Source: Anaerocolumna xylanovorans DSM 12503 (lineage in GTDB: Bacteria; Bacillota; Clostridia; Lachnospirales; Lachnospiraceae). Taken from it: a DNA stretch of 64,000 nucleotides. A program made the translations under genes and the position numbers. Each line of letters starts with the position of its first letter. The stretch's first letter is position 1. Of the stretch, positions 8,112-16,300 are shown piece after piece. Below the pieces are notes generated by a model. It saw only the letters and a list, made by a program, of their open reading frames with translations. It searched no databases and had not been told where the DNA came from. The stretch spans positions 1-64,000 of the forward strand of contig NZ_FRFD01000005.1 in assembly GCF_900143645.1 (NCBI RefSeq), read 5' to 3'.

Positions 8112-8573
8112 TTAATCGAAACGCTTTAACACTCCAAGGCAGGGTGAAAAGTAGATAATATAATTCCTGCAGGCAACATAAACGCCATATTTTCTCTCAT
8201 AAGCGCTAAGTGCCTCCAGCAGATAATCTTCTGTTACCTCCAGATATTCCGCCATAGTATAGAGGCTGTTGCAGCCTGCTTCGTGGGAGCGGATAATACC
8301 CTCTAAACCTATCTGTATATCGTAAGCAGCAAGCCGTGCACGGTATTCCTGCTTTCTGTTGGAAGTATTAGTCTGGTCAAGGATATCCCCTGCTGTTGTA
8401 AGATGATGCCCGATTTCTTCGGAAAGGACACAGCTTTTTTCAACGGAGGTAAGGTTTTTGTCTATGGCAATGCAGCCGTCTACATACAGACCCTTTAACC
8501 CTTCCACCTCGTAAAGATTCATTTCTTTTACATACAAATAGTCATATTTCGTCTGTAAATCTTCGTATGTCAT
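8112..8573 (-). CDS. ImmA/IrrE-type metallopeptidase
   Basis: A 153-residue protein with the compact zinc-peptidase pattern SEEIGHHLTT (Glu52-Glu53-x-x-His56-His57), the variant found in many phage and ICE anti-repressors. In ICEBs1, ImmA cleaves the repressor ImmR and so induces the element. The gene lies 18 bp downstream of the Cro/CI-type repressor in the same operon, as immA follows immR. It probably removes the repressor when the inducing signal (often DNA damage) arrives, switching on the tail genes. GGGGAG lies 7 nt before the ATG. Confidence 0.8.
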   Translation of the reverse strand: MTYEDLQTKYDYLYVKEMNLYEVEGLKGLYVDGCIAIDKNLTSVEKSCVLSEEIGHHLTTAGDILDQTNTSNRKQEYRARLAAYDIQIGLEGIIRSHEAGCNSLYTMAEYLEVTEDYLLEALSAYERKYGVYVACRNYIIYFSPCLGVLKRFD

Positions 8574-8591
8574 TCACATCTCCCCTTAACG

Positions 8592-8915
8592 TTACTGTTT
8601 GTTTGCTCTGGCCGCCAATAGAAGCTTCTTATATTCTTCGATTTTATGAAGCTCCTCTTCCGTCCAGTGTTCGTTATCCTCTTTGTGGGCAGCTGTGGTA
8701 GGGACAATGCTGTCTTCCCAACCCATCAGATAAGAAGGAGAACAATGAAAAATCTTTGCCAGATTAACAATTGTTTCATGCTTGATATTTTTTATTTCAC
8801 CGCTTTCATAGCGCTGCATAGTGGCTTCTTTAATCCCTAATTGGTCAGCCACCTCTAATAAGGTCATTCCTAAGCTTGATCTTCGTTCTTTAATTCTTTC
8901 CTGCAAAACAGACAT
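8592..8915 (-). CDS. Cro/CI-type repressor of the tailocin
   Basis: A 107-residue helix-turn-helix XRE protein. Residues about 8-62 carry the fold (MTLLEVADQLGIKEATMQRYESG ends in the typical recognition helix), followed by SPSYLMGWED and an acidic, helical C-terminal tail. ATG 8915 is preferred over GTG 8924 because GGAG then sits 8 nt upstream. Its own promoter (8970-8998) and the divergent tail promoter both carry copies of the same 17-bp sequence, so it is likely autoregulatory and the master switch of the locus. Confidence 0.85.
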   Translation of the reverse strand: MSVLQERIKERRSSLGMTLLEVADQLGIKEATMQRYESGEIKNIKHETIVNLAKIFHCSPSYLMGWEDSIVPTTAAHKEDNEHWTEEELHKIEEYKKLLLAARANKQ

Positions 8916-8969
8916 AAAATCCACTCCAGTCCATATTTTGTGCGAAATTTCCTATGTTAAATTAAGTTA

Positions 8970-8999
8970 ATTATATCATAATCTTTCGTACTACGCAAT
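8970..8999 (-). promoter_or_regulatory. Repressor-operon promoter with operator O1
   Basis: On the minus strand TTGCGT (8998-8993) and TATAAT (8975-8970) are exactly 17 bp apart. The 17-bp operator CTTTCGTACTACGCAAT (8983-8999) covers the -35 box, predicting negative autoregulation. Confidence 0.7.
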
Positions 9000-9023
9000 A
9001 AAATACAAAAATATTTTATAAAA

Positions 9024-9087
9024 CTTACGTAATACGTATTGACAACATAGAAGCGGAGTGGTATTATGTACTTACGCAATGAGTAAG
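9024..9087 (+). promoter_or_regulatory. Tail-operon promoter flanked by operators O2 and O3
   Basis: TTGACA (9039-9044), 17 bp, TATTAT (9062-9067). Operator O2 CTTACGTAATACGTATT (9024-9040) abuts the -35 box and O3 CTTACGCAATGAGTAAG (9071-9087) follows the -10 box. Bound repressor at both would block polymerase. Confidence 0.75.
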
Positions 9088-9207
9088 TAGATATAGCAAC
9101 AAGATGCCAAGTGCTGTCTTGTGTAAAGAAAAATGCTTAAAATATACGGTTTTAATGGTATTGATAATGGATTCTTCTTTTATTAAACAATATATCAGGG
9201 GAGTTTT

Positions 9208-9252
9208 ATGCCCTATACTTACGCAATGCGAAAGCTGAAAGCTGTTTTTTGA
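9208..9252 (+). CDS. Possible 14-residue leader peptide over operator O4
   Basis: ATG 9208 follows GGGGAG by 5 nt and the frame ends at TGA 9250. The frame runs through operator O4 (9218-9234, CTTACGCAATGCGAAAG). A hairpin with AGCTGAAA / TTTCAGCT arms follows. It could be a leader peptide or chance. Confidence 0.25.
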   Translation: MPYTYAMRKLKAVF

Positions 9253-9309
9253 GGTTTTCAGCTGCTTGGACTAAACCATGTGAAAAAATGTATTTGAGAG
9301 GAACATTTT

Positions 9310-9774
9310 ATGAAAAAGAAGCAGTTATTGCAATTAGGTCTTACAGAAGAAATTTCCATAAAAGTACTTGCACTTTACAAAGAAGAACAAAGCGTCTTCA
9401 TTCCAAAAGCCAGGTTTGATGAGATTAACCAGAAGAAAAAAGAGCTGGAGTGGCAGGTTATGCACCAGAAAGAACAAATTGACGAAATGAGAGGGTCTAA
9501 TCTTATCTGCCAAAAGTTAAAGGAAGAGATGTTGGGGCTTTTATGGCAGGCAGGACAGGAAAAGAAGAAAGACGAGGAAAAATACAGGGATGTTCTGCTA
9601 TATTCACTGCTTTTAGAAAGACTTTCTTCCTATAAATATGCAGAGCTTATTTTTGAAAAAATGGACAAGCAAAGGCTGGTTCTTACTCCGGAAGGTGAAG
9701 TCCTTGGGGCAGAAGAAGAAATAGAAAGAGTACGTACAGCCTATCAGGAGTTGTTTGGTTTGAAAAATAAATGA
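9310..9774 (+). CDS. Phage GP20 scaffold-like coiled-coil protein
   Basis: A 154-residue, highly charged helical protein. The N-terminus (LLQLGLTEEISIKVL ... FIPKARFDEINQKKKELE) and the C-terminus (KQRLVLTPEGEVLGAEEEIE ... ELFG) match the two ends of Phage_GP20 minor structural/scaffolding proteins, with a coiled coil between. GP20 normally helps build the capsid, yet no capsid gene exists here. It is the first gene of the tail operon, after about 220 bp of leader. It may now cap the tail or chaperone sheath or tube assembly, or be a relic kept by linkage. The family call comes from pattern memory. Confidence 0.55.
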   Translation: MKKKQLLQLGLTEEISIKVLALYKEEQSVFIPKARFDEINQKKKELEWQVMHQKEQIDEMRGSNLICQKLKEEMLGLLWQAGQEKKKDEEKYRDVLLYSLLLERLSSYKYAELIFEKMDKQRLVLTPEGEVLGAEEEIERVRTAYQELFGLKNK

Positions 9775-9798
9775 CATTTTTCACTTTCTATTTGGGCA

Positions 9799-9820
9799 GT
9801 TTCGTAAGTAAACTTGCGAA
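9799..9820 (+). promoter_or_regulatory. Operator-like inverted repeat O5
   Basis: TTTCGTAAGT-AA-ACTTGCGAAA, a near-perfect palindrome (one mismatch) built from the same half-sites as O1-O4. It lies between the scaffold-like gene and the tail-terminator gene, so it may control a second start or act as a roadblock. Confidence 0.5.
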
Positions 9821-9906
9821 ATGCATAGGTGTTAGTGTGAATTATTGAAAAGCATAATTCACACCGGACAGCTACTGGAAAAAACAAAATAAGAAGGAGG
9901 GAAGCC

Positions 9907-10317
9907 ATGGGAAAAGAACTAAAGGATGCCATAAGTGCAAAGCTTACAGAACTTTTTCCGGGGGTTACGGTATATGATGAGGACTTGCCTGATGGTTATC
10001 AAAAACCGGCTTTTCTTGTTACCACAACAAACGCGGTAAAGGGAAGAGGGCTGGGAGGCAGAAAGAATTATTCGTTGTCTTTTGATGTTTCCTATTACAG
10101 TAATTTAACAGGGCAGACGAATAATGACTGCTACCAAAAAGGAATAGCGTTATTAGAGAGTTTTCACCTTTTAGAATACCGGCTTAAGGGAAAGAAATCC
10201 GCTACGGCCCAGGGAGTACTGCATTTTACCTTTGAAACACAGTTTACTGTTGCAGGGGAAACCAGTGACACAAAGATGGAACAGAAAGAATTATCAACCA
10301 ATATAAAGGAGGATTAA
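9907..10317 (+). CDS. Phage tail terminator-like protein
   Basis: A 136-residue protein directly before the sheath gene (1-bp gap), the slot of the tail terminator / DUF6838-type protein in PBSX-like loci. It begins with a helix (LKDAISAKLTELFPG), then YDEDLPDGYQKPAFLVTT and alternating beta segments, as in terminator proteins that cap the tube end. In a headless particle this cap would close the free tail top. AGGAGG upstream sets the start. Assignment depends on position and fold pattern. Confidence 0.65.
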   Translation: MGKELKDAISAKLTELFPGVTVYDEDLPDGYQKPAFLVTTTNAVKGRGLGGRKNYSLSFDVSYYSNLTGQTNNDCYQKGIALLESFHLLEYRLKGKKSATAQGVLHFTFETQFTVAGETSDTKMEQKELSTNIKED

Positions 10318-10318
10318 C

Positions 10319-11362
10319 ATGGCAGGAACATGGAACAACCAAAACAAAATATTACCCGGTGCTTATATTAATTTCTTAACCAATGCGCCCTTATCCATTA
10401 CACCGGGGGACAGGGGAACCGTACTTTTATTACAGGAAGTAAGTAAAGGGACCAAAGGAGATATTTATACCGTAACAGCAACGGATAATGACTATCCAAG
10501 CGGCATTACAAGCCAGGACAGCTTTTTGGCAGGAGAAGCCTTAAAGGGAGCCAATACCGTAAAGGTATACAACCTTGGCACCTCCCATACAAATGCCGAA
10601 GTAGAGGCAGCGCTTACAGCAGCTAAAACAATGGATTTTGATGTACTTGTTTATCCTTATGACGGACAGAACTTTGATGCCATTAAGACTGCTATTGCAG
10701 CCTGGATTACAGCAATGGTAACAAATGAAGGCAAAGGAATACAGGCAGTACTTGCTAATTTCACAGGAAATTCAGAAAATATCATCAACGTTGCCCACGG
10801 TGTAAAATTATCCGATCAGAGCATTCTGACTCCGGCACAGACAACTGCCTGGGTAGCAGGTATTACCGCAGGAGCGAAAATCAGCCAGTCCAATACCGGC
10901 AAGAAATATACCGGTGCCATTGATGTGGTTCCGCGCATGACCAAGGCAGAAATGGAAAGTGCCGTATCAGCAGGAAAATTCATCTTAAAGGTGGACACTG
11001 CACAGAATGTAACAGCAGTTTATGATATCAACTCACTTACAACTCTGACAGAAGAGAAGGGAAAGGCATTTACCAAGAACCGTGTTATCCGTACGCTAAA
11101 GGGTATTAACAATGATATCACAGAGATTTTTGAAGCCAATTACGTGGGTACAATGAGTAATAACGAGGACGGAAGATCCCTTCTTCGTGCCACTCTGATT
11201 CAGTACTTTGGAAGGCTTGGAGAGCTTTCTGCTATCAAGAACTTTAAATCCGAGGATGTGGAAGTAAAAGAAGGTACAGATTCCGATTCTGTTATCATCA
11301 ACTGCTATATCCAGCCGGTGGACAGCATTGAGAAGATGTACATAACTGTAAGCTTATCATAA
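10319..11362 (+). CDS. xkdK: Contractile tail sheath protein (XkdK family)
   Basis: A 347-residue sheath subunit; its presence makes the particle contractile (R-type) rather than flexible. The N-terminal LPGAYINFLTNAPLSITPGDRGTV pattern and the C-terminal NDITEIF...NCYIQPVDSIEKMYITVSLS strand are typical of XkdK. The latter is the donor strand that links neighbouring subunits. At 347 residues it is the compact sheath type, lacking the extra outer domains of larger phage sheaths. It is followed after 17 bp by the tube gene. Confidence 0.9.
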   Translation: MAGTWNNQNKILPGAYINFLTNAPLSITPGDRGTVLLLQEVSKGTKGDIYTVTATDNDYPSGITSQDSFLAGEALKGANTVKVYNLGTSHTNAEVEAALTAAKTMDFDVLVYPYDGQNFDAIKTAIAAWITAMVTNEGKGIQAVLANFTGNSENIINVAHGVKLSDQSILTPAQTTAWVAGITAGAKISQSNTGKKYTGAIDVVPRMTKAEMESAVSAGKFILKVDTAQNVTAVYDINSLTTLTEEKGKAFTKNRVIRTLKGINNDITEIFEANYVGTMSNNEDGRSLLRATLIQYFGRLGELSAIKNFKSEDVEVKEGTDSDSVIINCYIQPVDSIEKMYITVSLS

Positions 11363-11379
11363 AGAAGGAGATGAAAACT

Positions 11380-11859
11380 ATGACAGATCAATATTTAAGA
11401 TTGGCAGACACGATTTCTGCAAAGGAAGGCACAGCCTTTATCATTATTAACGGTGTTTCCAGGCCGCTATTTGAAGTTTCCGCTTTAAAAGCACAGCTGG
11501 ACTTAACCGTACAGTCAAGAAAGACCCTTGGGAACCGTATGACACAGCACAAAATAGTAGGGGCGGAAGGAACCGGAAGCATGACGATGTACTTTATGGA
11601 TTCTGACATGTTAAAACTGGCGGTAGAATATTTGAGCGGCGGCAAATTCGGAACCATTGATTTGAAGGTAACCAATGAAGATCCCCAATCCAGCGTTGGC
11701 AAGCAGGAGGTAATACTCAAAAATGTCCTGCTAAAGACAATACCGGTTGTAAACCTTGATGACCAGTCCGATGATCCCATCACGGTGGATACAGATTTTA
11801 CCTTTGACGGTATAGACAAGCTTAAATTTTTTAACAAGCCGGAAGGTTTTAACGAATAA
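11380..11859 (+). CDS. xkdM: Tail tube protein (XkdM family)
   Basis: A 159-residue protein forming the inner tube. Features are MTDQYLRLADTISAKEG, a conserved KTLGNRMTQHKIVGAEGTGSMTMYF strand-turn-strand, and TVDTDFTFDGIDKLKFF at the end, as in DUF2001/XkdM. ATG 11380 is preferred over ATG 11371 because AAGGAG (11365-11370) touches 11371 but sits 9 nt from 11380. A strong hairpin follows the gene, which could protect sheath and tube mRNA and keep these two products abundant. Confidence 0.9.
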   Translation: MTDQYLRLADTISAKEGTAFIIINGVSRPLFEVSALKAQLDLTVQSRKTLGNRMTQHKIVGAEGTGSMTMYFMDSDMLKLAVEYLSGGKFGTIDLKVTNEDPQSSVGKQEVILKNVLLKTIPVVNLDDQSDDPITVDTDFTFDGIDKLKFFNKPEGFNE

Positions 11860-11876
11860 AGAATTTCTCTGTTGTT

Positions 11877-11912
11877 GCAGGCTGCAGAAAATAATGCATA
11901 GGTGCAGCCTGC
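11877..11912 (+). promoter_or_regulatory. Hairpin between tube and chaperone genes
   Basis: Perfect 10-bp stem GCAGGCTGCA / TGCAGCCTGC with a 16-nt loop and no T tract after it. More likely an mRNA-stabilising or partial-stop element than a full terminator, separating abundant structural products from downstream genes. Confidence 0.55.
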
Positions 11913-11967
11913 GGTATTTAAAAAATAAAAATATAAAATTCAGTTCGCAAAGAAAAGGAGAACAAAT

Positions 11968-12369
11968 ATGAGTTCATTAAAAGCATTCTTAAATCCTGTA
12001 CAGGTAGAAAATAAAGAAGTTATAGTATCCAACCGTTTTATGGAGGAGGGGAAGGTCATTCCTTTCATTATCCACCCCATTACCCAGAAAGAAAATGAAC
12101 AGCTTATCAAAAAGTATACCAGAAAGGATAAAAAGGGAGTGGAGAATTTCAACCGGACAGAGTACGTACAGGCACTTACTGCCTGCGCGGTGGTTTTTCC
12201 CAACCTCAATGATGCTAAGCTCCAGGAAAAGTACGGTCTTGGAGATACGGAAGTTCTAAAAAATATGCTGCTAGTGGGAGAATACGCTACTCTTGCTTCT
12301 GAAGTACAGACCTTAAGCGGGCTGGATACGGATATTAATGAGGATATTGAAGAAGCAAAAAACGAATAA
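11968..12369 (+). CDS. xkdN: Tail assembly chaperone, short form (XkdN family)
   Basis: A 133-residue acidic helical protein in the chaperone slot between tube and tape measure. Signature segments are FLNPVQVENKEVIVSNRF, FIIHPITQKENEQLIKKYT and LTACAVVFPNLNDAKLQEKYG, which match XkdN/Phage_TAC_5. It coats the tape-measure protein while the tube polymerises. The last codons contain the slippery sequence described in the next entry, so a longer second product is expected. GGAG lies 7 nt before the ATG. Confidence 0.85.
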   Translation: MSSLKAFLNPVQVENKEVIVSNRFMEEGKVIPFIIHPITQKENEQLIKKYTRKDKKGVENFNRTEYVQALTACAVVFPNLNDAKLQEKYGLGDTEVLKNMLLVGEYATLASEVQTLSGLDTDINEDIEEAKNE

Positions 12370-12554
12370 CGCAAGGTGATGCCGAATTCAATCTGGCACA
12401 CTTTGCACTTCAAAAGCTCCATATTCTGCCCTCCGCTTTAGACGCCATGAGTCAGAGAGAAAAGGCATTTGTCTATGCCAGTATTATGGTAAGGGTAGAA
12501 TCGGAGAGAAGGGAAGCAGACAAAATAAAGATGAAAGGAGGCAGGAGTAGATAA
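12357..12554 (+). other. Programmed -1 frameshift site and chaperone C-terminal extension
   Basis: A AAA AAC (12357-12363) is a canonical -1 slippery heptamer in the correct frame, two codons before the zero-frame TAA at 12367. After the slip the frame reads through GDAEFNLAHFALQKLHILPS and REKAFVYASIMVRVESERRE to TAA at 12552, which overlaps the tape-measure ATG (12554). The extension has the conserved HFALxKL...REKAFxxASI pattern of the long chaperone form in PBSX-like tails. Predicted fusion spans 11968-12554, about 194 residues. Confidence 0.85.
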
Positions 12555-14461
12555 TGGCAGATATTAATACAGTGATTGCATCAATGAACATGAATTTGAC
12601 AGCAGTAAATAAAACGTCAATAAATTATAGCAAGGTCACAAACAATATGCTGATTGTCAACAACCAGCTGGGAAAATCTTTGGATAGTGCAAAAAGCAGC
12701 GCATCAAAGGCTGGAGATAAGGTAAAGGCCTTAATAGGAAAGTTCAAAGAACTGAAAAATGTAACAAAAGCCTTTGACTTAGCAGATAGTCTTAGTGTGT
12801 CCAATACAAAATTGGATAAGGTTTACGACGGAAGCCAGCCATCTAAGGATAAATTCCATGAAAAAGTAGCTGCGGCAGCAGGCAGCTCCAGAAGCACTTA
12901 TAAAGACATGTCGGGTTATGTGGCAAAGCTGTCAACCTCGGGTGATACCTTTAAGAAGAATGATGACGCTGTTGCTTTTGCGGAACTGATGCAAAAAGCC
13001 GTTGTAGCAGGGGGAACTGATGATCGTGGAGCGGCAATGAACCAGATGATTGACAGGCTATCAAAGGGGAGTCTTGGAAGTGAAGACTTACAGGCGGCTT
13101 CAGGAACCACCCCTCTTGTTATGGAATCCTTAAAAAGCTATACGGGTAAGTCTTCAGAAGACCTGTATAAAATGGCAGATCAGGGAGAAATTACGGCAGA
13201 TGTGATAAAAAATGCAATGTTCTCAATGAGTGGAGATATCAATGGAGCCTTTGCAAATACCAAAATGACCTTTGGAGAGACCTGGGACAAATTAAAAGAA
13301 GGAGCATTACAGGCGGCTTCCGGTGTACTGGAGAAAATAAACGAGATAATAGCAAATCCCCAGGTGCAGCAGTTTATAGATAAAATAATAGCAGGTATGA
13401 GCTTGTTGGGAGATGTAGCGACAAGCGTGTGCGACTTTATCATTTCAAATTGGAATATAATTGGATTTATTTTAGGCTTTATCGGAGGAGTAGCCCTTGT
13501 GTCTATGATAACCTCATTATGGGGAATGTTACCTCCATTACTTGCACAGGCTGCAGCGTGGCTGGCAATCAATTGGCCTATTCTTCTAATTGTGGGACTC
13601 TTGGTGGCGGTCACTGGAATTTTAGTAAATATGGGAGTTTCTTTTGAACAGGTATGTACTGCAATCGGAGGTTATATCGGTGAACTTGGAGCAAACATTT
13701 ATAACTTTTTTATAGACACATGGAATGGGACAGCAGAGCTTGTAAATTTCTTGGGTAATTCATTTAATATTGCTATAGCGAATATAAAAATTCTTTTTCT
13801 TGACCTTGCGATTACTGCATTAAGCAATATAACTAAAATTGGAAAGGGATTTTCTTCTTTTATCAGTAAGCTGACAGGGAAAAAAATAAATATAGCAGCA
13901 GGGATTACTGAAATGACCGATGCACTATCTTCAGAAAAAACAAAAGCAATGGGAGATATGGGAAATAAGGTCTATATGGACTATAAAGCTCCTATGGATG
14001 TTCAAAAGGCCGCTTTAAATGGAGAAAAAGCCGGTAGTAACTTTGCCGGAAAAGCAAAGAATGCCGTAAATTCGGTTAATGATACGCTGAATAAATACAT
14101 GACAAAAGACCCTGTGACGAGTCCGGGTTACACCCCTTTTCAAGGGGGCGCTGCTGGGAGTTCTACTTCCCCTTTCCAGGGAAGTAAAAACATTCTTGGA
14201 GACCAGACAAAACCTCTCAAAGTAGAAGGAACAGGTGCAGGAGGTTCCATGAATGTGGAAATGCCGGATGAGGATAAGGAATATTTAAAAAATATTGCAG
14301 AGAGGGATTACATTGCAAATGTTGCCACCAACTCCCTTGCCCCTAATATATCCGTGCAGTTCGGAGATGTTCATAAGACAGCTGATGCCAATAAAGTAGC
14401 AGGCAGAATCAAGAAGATCCTAAGGGAGCAGATTGCCATGGCAAGTGAGGGGGTATATTAA
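12554..14461 (+). CDS. Tail tape measure protein (XkdO-like)
   Basis: A 635-residue protein. Residues about 90-220 carry the tape-measure N-terminal domain pattern (TSGDTFKKNDDAVAFAELMQ, IDRLSKGSLGSEDLQAASG, MADQGEITADVIKNAM). Residues about 300-360 form a long hydrophobic stretch with two or three membrane-active helices, as in tape measures that enter the target membrane. The rest is helical with a Gly/Ser-rich tail. With roughly 0.15 nm of tail per residue the particle tail would be about 95 nm (inference). Start overlaps the frameshift stop and end overlaps the next ATG. Confidence 0.9.
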   Translation: MADINTVIASMNMNLTAVNKTSINYSKVTNNMLIVNNQLGKSLDSAKSSASKAGDKVKALIGKFKELKNVTKAFDLADSLSVSNTKLDKVYDGSQPSKDKFHEKVAAAAGSSRSTYKDMSGYVAKLSTSGDTFKKNDDAVAFAELMQKAVVAGGTDDRGAAMNQMIDRLSKGSLGSEDLQAASGTTPLVMESLKSYTGKSSEDLYKMADQGEITADVIKNAMFSMSGDINGAFANTKMTFGETWDKLKEGALQAASGVLEKINEIIANPQVQQFIDKIIAGMSLLGDVATSVCDFIISNWNIIGFILGFIGGVALVSMITSLWGMLPPLLAQAAAWLAINWPILLIVGLLVAVTGILVNMGVSFEQVCTAIGGYIGELGANIYNFFIDTWNGTAELVNFLGNSFNIAIANIKILFLDLAITALSNITKIGKGFSSFISKLTGKKINIAAGITEMTDALSSEKTKAMGDMGNKVYMDYKAPMDVQKAALNGEKAGSNFAGKAKNAVNSVNDTLNKYMTKDPVTSPGYTPFQGGAAGSSTSPFQGSKNILGDQTKPLKVEGTGAGGSMNVEMPDEDKEYLKNIAERDYIANVATNSLAPNISVQFGDVHKTADANKVAGRIKKILREQIAMASEGVY

Positions 14462-15135
14462 TGTACGCAATATTCTTTGACTACAATGGAACAACCTACC
14501 GGCTGCCTACCACTCCGGAAGAAATCAGTGTATCAAACAGTCAGGCAGTAGAAAAATACAATGTATTAAAGATTGGGCAGATTGCGGTTCCAACTTATAT
14601 GGAACTGAAAGAATACAGCTTTGAATGTGAGTTTCCCCACATGCAGTACAGTTATGTGAAGGTTAAGAAAGAGGAAGAATTCTTAGAGGCAAAGAAATAC
14701 CTGGATGTATTTGCCCAGTGGAGAAAGAAAAAAGTACCGGTAAGATTCTTAGCCGGCAGTGTTACAAAAAAAGGGATCCTCTATAAAGACAGGATTAATA
14801 CCCTGGTGCTGATTGAAGAGATGTCCATATCCGAAAAAGCCGGAGAAGAAGGGGATAAATATGTATCCTTCAAGCTTATAGAATACCGGGATTTTAATAA
14901 AATACCCTATTATGAAATAAATAAAGTTACGGGTAAGCCTGAAAAAGGGAAAAATGACGCGGAAAATCCCAAGAAAAATAAATACCACATTGTAGTATCA
15001 GGAGACACACTGATTGGTATTTCAAAAAAATATTACGGGGATGGGACAAAATATACGAAGATATATGAAGCCAACAAGGATAAGATAAAAAATCCTGCCC
15101 TGATTCACCCCGGATGGAAGCTGGTGATCCCATGA
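14461..15135 (+). CDS. xkdP: LysM-domain baseplate/tube-associated protein (XkdP-like)
   Basis: A 224-residue protein. The N-terminal 150 residues are beta-rich and match the XkdP/contractile-injection 'tube initiator' type (FFDYNGTTYRLPTTPEEISV, ECEFPHM). Residues about 175-224 are one LysM motif (YHIVVSGDTLIGISKKYYGD ... LIHPGWKLVIP), which binds the glycan of peptidoglycan or packs against the baseplate. The stop overlaps the next gene in an ATGA arrangement, indicating translational coupling. Confidence 0.85.
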   Translation: MYAIFFDYNGTTYRLPTTPEEISVSNSQAVEKYNVLKIGQIAVPTYMELKEYSFECEFPHMQYSYVKVKKEEEFLEAKKYLDVFAQWRKKKVPVRFLAGSVTKKGILYKDRINTLVLIEEMSISEKAGEEGDKYVSFKLIEYRDFNKIPYYEINKVTGKPEKGKNDAENPKKNKYHIVVSGDTLIGISKKYYGDGTKYTKIYEANKDKIKNPALIHPGWKLVIP

Positions 15136-16073
15136 TTAATTTCATCATAAAAACCGGTGACAAGGTCTATGACATCAGTGAACTGGTGACAAAGATTTCT
15201 TTTCAGGAAACATTAAATGAGGGCTGCAGCAAGTTGGAATTTACCTACATAAAGAAGGAACTGGATATAAAAAACGGAAGCATTGTGCGATTTATTTATA
15301 ACAGTGTAGGCATTTTCCAGGGGCGTGTCTTTAAAATCAGCAGAGGACGGGATCAGGAGATAAGCGTCACTGCCTATGACCAGCTCCGTTACTGTAAAGC
15401 GAAGGACACTCTGTTCTTAAAAGAAGATACGGCATCCACCCTGACCCATAAGATGTGCAATTATTTTCATTTAACTAAAGGGACTATAGCGGAAGCAGGA
15501 TTTGTTCTTCCGGTGGGAGTTCAGGAAGATAAGACCTGGCTTGATATTATCTATTCTGCCATCAGTGATACTTTAAAGGCTAAGGGAAAATGGTATGTCT
15601 TAAGGGATGAATTCGGAAAGATAACGCTGCGTGAAATAGGAGATCTTAAATTAAATCTGATACTTGGTGATGCCAGTCTTTGTTACGACTATAAGTATGA
15701 GAAATCCATTGATGATGAATTTTATAACATGATAAAGCTGGTAACGGTGGATGAAGAGGCAAAGAAATCCAATGTAGAAGTGGTAAAGGATGACAAGTCG
15801 ATTTACACCTATGGATTTTTACAATATTTTGAGAAGGTTGATAAAAACTACAGCAGTGCACAGGTAAAGAAAATGGCGGACAGCCTGTTAGGTCTTTATA
15901 ACAGAGAGGCAGAAAGCGTAAGCCTTGAGTGCCTTGGAAATACCAAGATACGGGTAGGTACCAGCTTTGATGGATATATAAAGGATATAGGCCTTAATAA
16001 ACGGCTTATCGTAAAGAGTGTTACCCATCAGTTTTTACCTCATCACACCATGAGCCTGGAGGTAATGATATGA
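15132..16073 (+). CDS. xkdQ: Baseplate hub protein (XkdQ, late control D-like)
   Basis: A 313-residue hub protein of the gpD/gp27 class that joins tube and spike. Patterns are FIIKTGDKVYDISELVTKISF, EFTYIKKELDI, GRVFKISRGRDQEISVTAYDQLRYCKAKDT and a C-terminal LKRLIVKSVTHQF-like strand. ATG 15132 overlaps the upstream stop (ATGA) and removes a six-residue extension that would start at 15114 inside the LysM gene; it is preferred although its ribosome site is weak. It overlaps the next gene by 4 bp. Confidence 0.85.
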   Translation: MINFIIKTGDKVYDISELVTKISFQETLNEGCSKLEFTYIKKELDIKNGSIVRFIYNSVGIFQGRVFKISRGRDQEISVTAYDQLRYCKAKDTLFLKEDTASTLTHKMCNYFHLTKGTIAEAGFVLPVGVQEDKTWLDIIYSAISDTLKAKGKWYVLRDEFGKITLREIGDLKLNLILGDASLCYDYKYEKSIDDEFYNMIKLVTVDEEAKKSNVEVVKDDKSIYTYGFLQYFEKVDKNYSSAQVKKMADSLLGLYNREAESVSLECLGNTKIRVGTSFDGYIKDIGLNKRLIVKSVTHQFLPHHTMSLEVMI

Positions 16074-16300
16074 TACAGGAGATTAAAATAATAATAGAGA
16101 ATTATCTAAATAATGCAAAGCTGTGTATGCTCCTTACCGGAACAGTAGTGGAGGAAGGAATTCAGATAAGTGACAGGCTGACTCTGCCCTTAGAGTTAGT
16201 ACAGGGAAACCTTAAGAAAGGGCTGACCCCGGGAAAACAAGTCAGGCTCTTAAGAAACCATGGCGGGCAGCAATACTATTTACTGGAGGTGGTGGAATGA
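16070..16300 (+). CDS. xkdR: Small baseplate/spike-associated protein (XkdR, DUF2577)
   Basis: A 76-residue protein coupled by 4-bp overlaps to genes on both sides. It has the DUF2577 layout: a short N-terminal helix (YLNNAKLCMLLTGTV) and a small beta barrel ending GKQVRLLRNHGGQQYYLLE. The barrel is OB-like, as in spike or hub caps. Its place between hub and wedge genes is the same as xkdR in PBSX. The precise role in the particle is not established. Confidence 0.8.
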   Translation: MIQEIKIIIENYLNNAKLCMLLTGTVVEEGIQISDRLTLPLELVQGNLKKGLTPGKQVRLLRNHGGQQYYLLEVVE

